Assembly: GCF_900198195.1 (NCBI RefSeq)
Contig: NZ_LT899436.1
Coordinates: 620,001-684,000 of the forward strand
Origin: Tenacibaculum jejuense
GTDB lineage: Bacteria > Bacteroidota > Bacteroidia > Flavobacteriales > Flavobacteriaceae
Direction of reading: 5' to 3'
DNA: 64,000 nt
Both the position numbers and the translations under genes were made by a program. The first letter of the stretch is position 1; every line of letters begins with the position of its first letter. The notes beneath the pieces were generated by a model. It did not search any database. It saw only the letters and a program-made list of their open reading frames with translations, and was not told the origin of the DNA. Positions 34,128 through 42,152 of the stretch are shown one piece after another.

Positions 34128-34202
34128 AGTTAGGCGAGTAGTGTAAGTGCACTAGTAAAATCGTATTTAATCTAGTTATTTTTGAAATAAAGTTAGTTTT
34201 TA

Positions 34203-34235
34203 TTTGGATAACACCAAGAAAAAGCTGTATTTTTG
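34203..34235 (+). promoter_or_regulatory. Promoter of tRNA(fMet) copy 2
   Basis: TTTG at 34203-34206 and TATTTTTG at 34228-34235 (spacing 21), the same arrangement as before copy 1, with a one-base difference in the -7 box. Confidence 0.65.
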
Positions 34236-34322
34236 CCGTCCAATATCGCGGGATAGAGCAGTAGGCAGCTCGTCGGGCTCATAACCCGAAGGTCACAGGT
34301 TCGAGTCCTGTTCCCGCTACTA
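34232..34322 (+). repeat. Direct repeat, right copy (91 bp, includes tRNA-fMet)
   Basis: Identical to 27637-27727; the two copies enclose the APS kinase gene and the STM401x operon. Confidence 0.95.
34247..34319 (+). tRNA. tRNA-fMet (anticodon CAT), initiator, copy 2
   Basis: Base-for-base identical to the copy at 27652-27724 and complete, with its own promoter and terminator. It is followed 44 bases later by the recombinase start, so its 3' end is the likely attachment site of the element to the right. Confidence 0.95.
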
Positions 34323-34326
34323 GCAT

Positions 34327-34377
34327 AGCTCATTGATAAGCAGGTTTTTAAAACCTTTTTCAATGAGCTTTTTTTTT
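34327..34377 (+). terminator. Terminator of tRNA-fMet copy 2, overlapping the integrase start
   Basis: Outer arms AGCTCATTGA / TCAATGAGCT (10 bp) enclose an inner stem AGGTTTT / AAAACCT, then T8. The ATG of the integrase frame at 34363 lies inside the right outer arm. Confidence 0.9.
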
Positions 34378-35643
34378 GATATCTTACAAACCGCATACGC
34401 TAGCGCATACAAAGACGGTTTGAAGAAAAAATATAACACACCAAAAATATATCATGGAGGAAAGACTTTTGATCTTTCTAAAAGATGGTATGTGTATTAT
34501 TCTTACGCGCATCCACAACTTAAAAATAAAGATGGTAGTCCAGTAATGGTTCGACAACCTCCTTTGACCATGAGTATCAATAGAGATTATAAAACCAAAG
34601 AAGAAAGGTTATATCATCTCGGTGTACTTAGAGAAGTAGTTTTAGAGTTGCTTAAAGATGGTTACTCTCCTTATAAAAATAATTTTCAGCTTACTAGCGA
34701 ATCTTTACAATACACGGCAAACGATGCTTTGGATTATGCTTTAGATTTAAAAAATAGTACGCTTTCTGATACATCGAAAGCTGATTATAAAAGCAGGTGT
34801 AATCAATTCAAAAAGTATTTAGAGCAAAATCATCTTGCTGATCAAAGTATATTAAGTGTAACTAGGCAAGTAGTTAATACATATCTTGAAAGTATCGTAA
34901 AGAAAAGCAGTGCTAGAAATAGAAATAACACACGTATTGTTTTGAGTGCTTTATTTGGAGAATTAGTGGATAGCCAAGTTATTCCAAAGAATGTAGTAGA
35001 AAGCATTAAGGTTCTTGATACTAAATCCGCCAGTCATAATACCTATCCTTTAGAAGTTTTAGAAGGGCTTTTTACCTATATGAAAGAAAATGATCCTCTA
35101 CTACTATTGTTTGTGAAATTTGTGTCTTATAATTTTTTACGTCCAATTGAGGTTTGTCGTTTAAAACTTAAAGATATAGTGCTATCACAAAAACTTTTGA
35201 TGGTCCAAACCAAGAATAAAAAGAAAGGAAGAAAGACGAAAATAATACCCAATATTGTTATAGACGAAATCAAGAGTTTTGACTTTTCTACACAAGAATA
35301 TTTTTTATTTACACCAACTGGTATTGGCGCATGGGAGGCTAAAGAAACCAGTAGAAGAGATTATTTTACGACAAGATTCCGAAAGGTGAAAAAACGCTAT
35401 AATGAACACCTAAAAAAAGAAGGTAAATCAATTCAATTAGGTAGTGAATATACAGTGTATTCTTTTAGGCATACTTTTATAACGTTGTTATTTAGGAAAT
35501 TGAGAAAAGAGTTTAGTTATACTGAAACTTGTGATCAACTAATGTTAATTACAGGGCATTCTACATTAAAAGCACTTAAAGAATATTTAAAAGATATTGA
35601 TGCTGAACTTCCAGAAGATTATAGCGGGTTGTTGGTGATTTAA
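34363..35643 (+). CDS. int: Tyrosine recombinase / site-specific integrase
   Basis: A Bacteroidota-type phage/ICE integrase of about 426 residues. An N-terminal region with TPKIYHGGKTFDLSKRWYVYYSY is followed by a SAM-like core-binding domain at about 125-220. The catalytic domain has the first Arg in FLRPIEVCRLKLKD (about 255), Lys in NKKKGRKTKIIP, FRHTF (about 367), the ITGHS His (about 397) and the nucleophile Tyr in KEYLKDID (about 407). It lies directly behind tRNA-fMet in the same orientation, as expected at attL. The start is uncertain: the ATG at 34363 is within the tRNA terminator, an in-frame TTG lies upstream at 34333, and a TTG at 34420 just before KKKYNTPKIY is also plausible. 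Confidence 0.92.
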   Translation: MSFFFDILQTAYASAYKDGLKKKYNTPKIYHGGKTFDLSKRWYVYYSYAHPQLKNKDGSPVMVRQPPLTMSINRDYKTKEERLYHLGVLREVVLELLKDGYSPYKNNFQLTSESLQYTANDALDYALDLKNSTLSDTSKADYKSRCNQFKKYLEQNHLADQSILSVTRQVVNTYLESIVKKSSARNRNNTRIVLSALFGELVDSQVIPKNVVESIKVLDTKSASHNTYPLEVLEGLFTYMKENDPLLLLFVKFVSYNFLRPIEVCRLKLKDIVLSQKLLMVQTKNKKKGRKTKIIPNIVIDEIKSFDFSTQEYFLFTPTGIGAWEAKETSRRDYFTTRFRKVKKRYNEHLKKEGKSIQLGSEYTVYSFRHTFITLLFRKLRKEFSYTETCDQLMLITGHSTLKALKEYLKDIDAELPEDYSGLLVI

Positions 35644-35657
35644 AACGGATTTGTACT

Positions 35658-35858
35658 TTATTTTTTATTGAGATATAAATTGCCTCTTGAAAGAATAAGA
35701 CTTCTATAGTGGTTCTTTAACCTTTGTTTTTTACTCATAGGAGTGGGTTTATGATAATGAGATAATTTATCCTTCTTCTGCTTAAGAATAATTTCTAGAT
35801 CATTTACTGATAAACCATCCAATAGAGCATGTAATATTTTATCATTAGTAAGGCTCAC
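35658..35858 (-). CDS. Small protein of unknown function beside the integrase
   Basis: A 66-residue, basic reading frame (SLTNDKILHALLDGLSVND at the start, many Lys and Arg later) with an ATG start, converging on the integrase with 14 bases between stops. The first part resembles a small helical domain; it might be an excisionase-like or regulatory protein, but no motif proves this. It has no neighbour on its own strand closer than 166 bases. Confidence 0.45.
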   Translation of the reverse strand: MSLTNDKILHALLDGLSVNDLEIILKQKKDKLSHYHKPTPMSKKQRLKNHYRSLILSRGNLYLNKK

Positions 35859-36024
35859 TATTTTTCACTATTGTCTTATTGTTACAATGAAAATAGATCG
35901 AAAAAAAAACCTGTCAATTAAAAGGTTTCTTTTTGGCTATGATCTGCACCTTGTGTCATTTATTGGCGTGATTTATAAGAACTGTAAAGTAGAGTAGAAC
36001 GCTAGTATGAAAATTGGTTTAAAT

Positions 36025-36606
36025 TTACTTTTTTAGTAATTGACTGTAATTTCGTGTATTTAAAAACTGACCGAATGCAAAAAAGGCTTCATCTAATTTC
36101 TTTAAATCGTTAATATTTTGAGATTCTATAAATGGTAGGTATGTGTTAAAATAGAATTTTTCTTTTGCTTTATCAGTTATTGATGAGTTTGAAATATTAG
36201 TCCAATCTTCATTATTTATATACAAGAATGCTCTATGTATATGTTGGTCGTAAATAGGAAATTTTGTTGGTTTTATGGTATGTAATAAAAATATTTTCCA
36301 AACTGCTGAAACTTCTTTAAACTCTTTTTGAAAATCTTCTAAATTTAAATTTTCACTTTTTTTAAAGGCATTAATAATGGTAAGTTTAGAAGTTATTTTA
36401 GTGTCTAACGATTTTTGCTTTAGCACACTTAATTTCATACCGTTCTTCCATTTGTATAAATTTTGAATATCGGTCTTTGTAAATGTTACCTTTGCTATTG
36501 ATTTATTGTAAATAGCTTCGTTTGAATACGAATAGAGCTTTGACCAAGAATTTATAAAGTCATTTAGGTCGTTTGCACTACTATTATTTAATATGACTAA
36601 TTTCAA
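36025..36606 (-). CDS. Defence-associated protein of unknown function (possible HhH-GPD-like)
   Basis: This 193-residue soluble protein is the last gene of the five-gene operon, 3 bases after the ATPase gene. It contains AVWKIFLLHTIKPTKFPIYDQHIHRAFLYI around residues 100-130. The pattern HxxxPxxFPIYDxHxxRAF recurs in small proteins of defence islands and recalls the helix-hairpin-helix region of DNA glycosylase-like proteins; that fold is only an impression. It starts with KLVILNNSSANDLNDFINSW. No signal peptide or membrane segment. Confidence 0.7.
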   Translation of the reverse strand: MKLVILNNSSANDLNDFINSWSKLYSYSNEAIYNKSIAKVTFTKTDIQNLYKWKNGMKLSVLKQKSLDTKITSKLTIINAFKKSENLNLEDFQKEFKEVSAVWKIFLLHTIKPTKFPIYDQHIHRAFLYINNEDWTNISNSSITDKAKEKFYFNTYLPFIESQNINDLKKLDEAFFAFGQFLNTRNYSQLLKK

Positions 36607-36609
36607 TTT

Positions 36610-38535
36610 TTATAAAGCATCAATCAATGATTGTATTGTAGTATTTTTACGATTATGAGTAGTATTATTTTCAATGTTTATTGATGGAATACCTAAAGTA
36701 GCACAAGTTTCTTCGGCTATTAAATGTATTGATTCTTTTTCAATATTAATATTCTTTGTTTCTCTGCCATTATCATTTATATAAGTGATATTTGCCCTAC
36801 AAAAATTAGATAGTCTTTTAACACCATTACTCTCCAAAACCATTAATCTATCTTTAATTTTAATTCCTAAAATATAAATAGCACCATCATTCTTTGTAAA
36901 TGATATTTTAAATGTGGTATTTGGTTTTGCTATTTGGGTATCTCGTTTAATCAGTTCAAGTTTTTTTAGAACTTCTAAAACTTTAACCAATTCAGTCTTA
37001 TAAATAGGCGATTCAATATCATTATGAGCTAATGAATTTAATATAACATTTTTATAGGTTTTTAAGTCTTTAAAATCTGTATAATTTAGACCTTCCTTTG
37101 CACAAAACCATTCCAAATGACCTATTTTATCATTCAAATTTTGAGATTTAGTTTCGTAAACACCGTCATTATTTTTTAATATGGTATACTTCTTTTGGTC
37201 TGGATATAAGTTATCTAAAACCTCTTCACAATACGTTCGTAAATATATACCTGCTGCTGGATAATCGTGTTTATCTATAAAGTATTCTGCTTTTTTAAGC
37301 TTATTTGGATGAGTATAAATAACAGGACTTTCGATACTTGCTGAAGAATCAACATACATTTCCTTATATAGCCAATTATCTTTTAAACCTGCGTTTCTAA
37401 TTTTATCTTTCAAATAAAAAAACAAACTCCTATCGTGCGTTAGAAAAAGTAACTGATAATCATTTGTGAATTTATTAACTGGGTCTAATAAAAAATCAAT
37501 CAGTCTATCTCTGTTATTCATATCTAAACTTATCATCACGTCATCAAAAACAATAAATTTTAGAATATCTCCAGCTTGTGTATTTATACGTCTTCTTAAA
37601 ATAGTTAAACGAATAGCAATAGCTATCGCTGTAATTTTAGCTTCATTTAAAAATGATTGAGGTCTGTTTATAGTGATTGGTGTACCTAGATAAGAAGTAA
37701 TAATAAATTCAAGCTTAAATGGTGTAAAATGAAAATTCACATCTGCTTTATGGTATTCCAATTCGTGATAGTGCAGTTGAAAATCAATGTCGTAATCCAA
37801 CTTTTTAAGCATTAAAGGTGCATTAACATTAATAAAGTCAATCAAATCTTTCATTTGCTCATTGAAGTGAGTAGCAAAAGCATTGAAAGCTTTATTTTCA
37901 GGACTACTTTTATATACTTGAATTGTTTTGTTTTTCGCATTTACTGTTGTTCCTGGACCTTTTTTAATTTCCTCGAACATTTCAGATGCGTTAGTGAAAG
38001 ATTTTGTTACTCCATTTCTAATCAAATCTTTACTTGGAAAATTAATATACGGTAGGATATAACCAATAAATATATCTGCCAAATCCATTTTTTCTCCATT
38101 CCAAAAGTCCTGAAATTTGTATAATACTTTATAGCTTATAAAATCTGATGCCTGATTGACTTCTCTTGCAACGGTATCATTTTTAATAGCAGTATCTAAC
38201 AAAGAAACATTATACTCTAAAGGAGGGTTGTGTTTAGTTATAACTTTGATGAATGAATTATAATGCTCTGGAATAGTTGGTGTTGCAGGAATGCTTGATG
38301 CGTGTATATTAACCAAAGACTGCTCGTGTTGAGAATGATGTTTAAAATACTTTTCTATATCTGATACATCTTTTTTTAATGATGCTTCAAAAAGTGTATA
38401 TAAAGCCCAATATATAGAGCTTTTACCACTACCATTCTCGCCATAAAGTAAAAGATGCTTCCCATCTATTTTAATTGGCTCTTGCTCATTAAAAAATTTG
38501 AAATTATGTATTTGTAAAGTATCTATTCTACTCAT
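36610..38535 (-). CDS. SMC/RecF-like AAA-family ATPase of the defence operon
   Basis: A 641-residue ATPase. The N-terminus has the RecF/SMC form IDTLQIHNFKFFNEQEPI with Walker A LLYGENGSGKSSIYWAL (around 31-47). Walker B IVFDDVMISLDMNNR is near residue 328, with the following FLTHDR His switch, so the ABC-type ATPase core is complete. The C-terminal part (about 410-500) has YFIDKHDYPAAGIYLRTYCEEVLDNLYP, resembling the helical domain of OLD- or HEPN-associated ATPases. It overlaps the methylase gene's stop by one base. It may move on or sense DNA for the PLD-helicase and methylase encoded upstream. Confidence 0.87.
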   Translation of the reverse strand: MSRIDTLQIHNFKFFNEQEPIKIDGKHLLLYGENGSGKSSIYWALYTLFEASLKKDVSDIEKYFKHHSQHEQSLVNIHASSIPATPTIPEHYNSFIKVITKHNPPLEYNVSLLDTAIKNDTVAREVNQASDFISYKVLYKFQDFWNGEKMDLADIFIGYILPYINFPSKDLIRNGVTKSFTNASEMFEEIKKGPGTTVNAKNKTIQVYKSSPENKAFNAFATHFNEQMKDLIDFINVNAPLMLKKLDYDIDFQLHYHELEYHKADVNFHFTPFKLEFIITSYLGTPITINRPQSFLNEAKITAIAIAIRLTILRRRINTQAGDILKFIVFDDVMISLDMNNRDRLIDFLLDPVNKFTNDYQLLFLTHDRSLFFYLKDKIRNAGLKDNWLYKEMYVDSSASIESPVIYTHPNKLKKAEYFIDKHDYPAAGIYLRTYCEEVLDNLYPDQKKYTILKNNDGVYETKSQNLNDKIGHLEWFCAKEGLNYTDFKDLKTYKNVILNSLAHNDIESPIYKTELVKVLEVLKKLELIKRDTQIAKPNTTFKISFTKNDGAIYILGIKIKDRLMVLESNGVKRLSNFCRANITYINDNGRETKNINIEKESIHLIAEETCATLGIPSINIENNTTHNRKNTTIQSLIDAL

Positions 38536-41500
38536 TAGTTAACCGATTTTATAATAACAGCTAACGTATCTTTACTACGTGTTTCTATTAATAATATTCT
38601 TTGACGCACCTCATTTTCTGGCTTTTGATACCACAAATAAAAATCCTTTATAATTTCTGCTTTTTCATTATAATCATTAACATTTCCAATAGGTTTAGGA
38701 TTCACGAATTGCAATACGTCTAAACCTTTTTCTTTCATATGGTTTTCAAAATACAATTCGTATATCATCATATCTATTACATCTTCTATATGAGAAGCTA
38801 TCCTTTCATTTTCAGTATGACTTAAAATACTTTTATTCTCTGGATTGTAGAGATAGATAAGATAATCCGTTAATGCTTTAAAAGTATTAATACTTCTAGG
38901 CTGAATAATAGGAATATTAACTAAAGGTTCTTTATCTATCTGATAATTACTTCCCTGCATTTTACCTTTGTATCTCAGCCAGAAGGCTATTAACTTTGAG
39001 TTGAATAGAGCTGTTAGGTATTTTAAATCAAATCTTTCAGTTTTGATAACCATAAAAGTTCTATTGACAAAAGCATCGAAATCACAATATGTAAACTTTG
39101 GAGAATTCGGAGATTTACGAAGCGAAAAAATTTTCTCTCCTAAAAAAATCTTTTCATTTCTAGCTCTATGTAAGCCATAAGGTTTGTTTACTGATGTAAG
39201 AACAGGTTTGAATTTATCTAAGTGCCTTTTGATATTTGGGAATCTTTCAATTTTCTTCTCATTTTTGAATTTAGAACTAGTATAGATTATCCAATTAGAG
39301 TTAGCTTCATTACCATAATAAATACCCAACTCTTTTGTGGTATAGAATGGTCTTATCAATTCTAATTCAGTATTATTTAGTCCCAGTAAATCTAGCTCTT
39401 GATTTGTTAGACAAAAAATACCATCCCCTACATTAGCATCCTTAATTTTGGACAAATGTTTTTTGGATACATAATCTTGCAAAACATCAATTCCCGAAGA
39501 GACTTCTTGACTATTAATGAAATTTAAATTATTGTCTAGTATACTTTGTAAGACTGATTCAACTTTTGGATTATTAAAAGTAATTAGTGAATTATAGTAA
39601 TTACTGTTATTGAAGTTTATAATATATTTTTCATCAATCCCTAAGTTATTTTCAAAATTTAAGAAATTTACTAATTCATTTTCTTTGATCCCATTATCTT
39701 TCAATAATGAATATTTCAAAGAATATGGATTTTGGGAAGTTTCTTTTTTCAACAAATAAATCATTGTCTGTATTCCCGCTGATTTAAACACTTTATAATT
39801 CCAAAAGTCAGTGAATACTTTTATTTTAGTTTCCTTTAAAATCTTATTCCTGAATATTGACGCACCATCACTTGTAACCCAATTATTTTGAGCTATAAAA
39901 CATTGTATTCCCTTTCTTTTTAATAAATCCAATCCGACAGACGCAAAACCATACCACAAGTCCATTTTTCCTTGATAATAGTTCGAATTTCTGAATCCAT
40001 CAAAAGCTGATTTTTTAGTTGCTTCCTTTATGTATGGCGGATTACCAATTACAATATCAAAGCCTCTTAGATTTTCATTTCCATTAATAATTGGATTTAA
40101 TATTTCAGGAAAATCTAAGCGCCAATCAAAATGATTAAATGGCTTATTATTCGATTTTAGAGTATTTATTTTTTGTAAGGTACGTTTCCAACCTTCAGTT
40201 TCTAACCACTTTTCGGTTTCCTTTTTAGTCAGTTTTTTGCCTGCTTGTTTTTGATATCCTTTGGTTTCAATCATTAAAGTTAATTGTTTTGAAAGGATAT
40301 CTAATTTTAAATCTCTTATTTCCTTTTTTAAGCTTGTTTTTAAATTTACATCAGCAGTAAAAAACTGTTTTTGTTTTTCAGAAATCGTTTTTAGTAACGC
40401 TGTTTTTTCATTAATTAATTCTTGAGCAAAAAAACCTGCTTTAGTATCATCGGTACTCCAGTCTATTTCAATAATTTCATCCTCAAACTTACCTACTAAA
40501 GAATTACCCACTACGATTTTATAGACTAAATTAGGTAATGGTTTTGGTTCATCCTCATCTACAATAAGACTTAACCAAAAACGTAATTGAGCAATATCTA
40601 CCGCTCCTTTTTCAATATCAACACCATAGATAGAGTTTTGTATAATATTTTCTTTAACCGTTGCTGGGCTCCAAACTTTAAAGCCTAAATCAAATGCAAT
40701 ACGTTCTTTTAAAGCAAAAATTTCGTGTAATAACCCCATAGGAAACGCACCAGAGCCAATAGCAGGGTCGCAAATTTTAACATCATCTAAACACCTATCT
40801 ATTTTTTTTAATTGTGTATCTGTTAAGGCTTCCTTATTTTTTTGCTTTACAAACTGTGTAATACCATTTTTAGCATCATCGCCTATATGTGTTACCAAAT
40901 ATTCTATTAAGGATTCTTGTGTCATATACTGCACAATTTCCTTTGGCGTATAAAATGCTCCTTTATCTTTGTTGTCTTCTAATAAGTTTTCAAAAATATG
41001 CCCTAACATTTCTGGGTCAACCGCAATAGTGTGTTCTTCTGGGCTATTTTCGTAAATCGTAAAATTAAAGCGATTAAAAAATTCAAATAAATCTGTAAAT
41101 AATTCATTTGGAAACACTAAATGGTCAAATTTTTTAGATTCTTTTTCAAATAACCCTCCATTTAAATATGGAATTTTAACGATAGATCCGTCAGGCATTT
41201 TAAAATCGTCGTGGTCTCTTTTTTTATTTAAGGTATCATAAAATAATTTAGAAAGCCATAGTGGATAAAAATTATCATTTTCTCCTGCTTGTTTATAAAA
41301 ATTTTGGATAAAATTCTTGTCACCGTTTCCTTCTTTATAATTTGTATTAGTTGCTCCTAACCAACCTTTCTTTTGAATAAAATATAAGAATACAATTTGT
41401 CCTAGCAGCTTTTTACAAAAATCTCTTGCATCTTTTTTATCACCATTAAAAACTGAAGCTAAAAAAGGCGATGGATTTTGGACTTCTACTAATTGAAATT

Positions 41501-42152
41501 TACCCCCTTTCTTTTGAAACTCTTCGCCAGTTAAAAACTTTACAAACTTAGCATAGTGTGTTTCTCTGTACTCATCAAAAAATTCTTTAGACATTGCCTC
41601 AACTGCAAAGGCATCTTGTATATCTTTTACCTTTATTTGAAACTTGCTGTCTAGTTCTTTAAATCGGTCTATGGCAGTTCTATACGTTTCATCAGTATCA
41701 CCAAAAACATAGGTATAACGTTTAGGATTTGTTTCTTTAGTTTGTACTTGTCCTTCTTCAAAAAAACTATCGTATGCAATGAATGAAAATCGCCAATGTT
41801 TATTACTAACATCTTCATATTTAAAGGTTGCAAATACGGCATTGTTACCAATAATTAACTTTTTAACCAAAGCTCCTAATCCTACACGAGCAATCTTTAC
41901 TTGTCTAAAATCTTCAACGGTAACTTCATAGAGTTCTATTTTACGATTATCGTGTGTTTTAAATTCGCCATATTTAACTACTTTTTTAGCAGTTCGTTTT
42001 TCGGTATCAGTTAATTCAACTTCCTGCTCTCCATCTTCGTCATACAACACAAAATCTTTAACCGAATTAAGAAAAATAGGTTTTAGCACGTTATCTTCAA
42101 ACGAAGTTCGATTATAATCTGAAGTAAATATTTGTGATAGAATACTTTCCAT
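38535..42152 (-). CDS. Eco57I-type N6-adenine DNA methylase (with specificity region)
   Basis: The 1205-residue protein carries class gamma adenine methylase motifs: GAFYTPKEIVQYM around 405, motif I CDPAIGSGAFPMGLL around 462-476, and motif IV NPPYIKE around 703. An N-terminal domain of about 380 residues and a C-terminal TaqI-like DNA-recognition region (about 790-1130) complete a type IIG/PglX-like layout. I see no nuclease signature that I can defend; cleavage may come from the PLD protein encoded upstream. It should mark host DNA at a specific sequence using S-adenosylmethionine. It shares one base with the genes on both sides, so the operon is translationally coupled. Confidence 0.92.
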   Translation of the reverse strand: MESILSQIFTSDYNRTSFEDNVLKPIFLNSVKDFVLYDEDGEQEVELTDTEKRTAKKVVKYGEFKTHDNRKIELYEVTVEDFRQVKIARVGLGALVKKLIIGNNAVFATFKYEDVSNKHWRFSFIAYDSFFEEGQVQTKETNPKRYTYVFGDTDETYRTAIDRFKELDSKFQIKVKDIQDAFAVEAMSKEFFDEYRETHYAKFVKFLTGEEFQKKGGKFQLVEVQNPSPFLASVFNGDKKDARDFCKKLLGQIVFLYFIQKKGWLGATNTNYKEGNGDKNFIQNFYKQAGENDNFYPLWLSKLFYDTLNKKRDHDDFKMPDGSIVKIPYLNGGLFEKESKKFDHLVFPNELFTDLFEFFNRFNFTIYENSPEEHTIAVDPEMLGHIFENLLEDNKDKGAFYTPKEIVQYMTQESLIEYLVTHIGDDAKNGITQFVKQKNKEALTDTQLKKIDRCLDDVKICDPAIGSGAFPMGLLHEIFALKERIAFDLGFKVWSPATVKENIIQNSIYGVDIEKGAVDIAQLRFWLSLIVDEDEPKPLPNLVYKIVVGNSLVGKFEDEIIEIDWSTDDTKAGFFAQELINEKTALLKTISEKQKQFFTADVNLKTSLKKEIRDLKLDILSKQLTLMIETKGYQKQAGKKLTKKETEKWLETEGWKRTLQKINTLKSNNKPFNHFDWRLDFPEILNPIINGNENLRGFDIVIGNPPYIKEATKKSAFDGFRNSNYYQGKMDLWYGFASVGLDLLKRKGIQCFIAQNNWVTSDGASIFRNKILKETKIKVFTDFWNYKVFKSAGIQTMIYLLKKETSQNPYSLKYSLLKDNGIKENELVNFLNFENNLGIDEKYIINFNNSNYYNSLITFNNPKVESVLQSILDNNLNFINSQEVSSGIDVLQDYVSKKHLSKIKDANVGDGIFCLTNQELDLLGLNNTELELIRPFYTTKELGIYYGNEANSNWIIYTSSKFKNEKKIERFPNIKRHLDKFKPVLTSVNKPYGLHRARNEKIFLGEKIFSLRKSPNSPKFTYCDFDAFVNRTFMVIKTERFDLKYLTALFNSKLIAFWLRYKGKMQGSNYQIDKEPLVNIPIIQPRSINTFKALTDYLIYLYNPENKSILSHTENERIASHIEDVIDMMIYELYFENHMKEKGLDVLQFVNPKPIGNVNDYNEKAEIIKDFYLWYQKPENEVRQRILLIETRSKDTLAVIIKSVN

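Noticed and set aside
28362..34246. A ribosomal peptide cluster with a small precursor gene
   Set aside because: The genes are packed end to end and the 119 bases ahead of the operon contain no credible short peptide gene.
34193..34396. 67-codon minus-strand frame with SGNRTRTCDLRVMSP
   Set aside because: This is the well-known false protein read from the antisense strand of a tRNA gene; it lies over tRNA-fMet copy 2.
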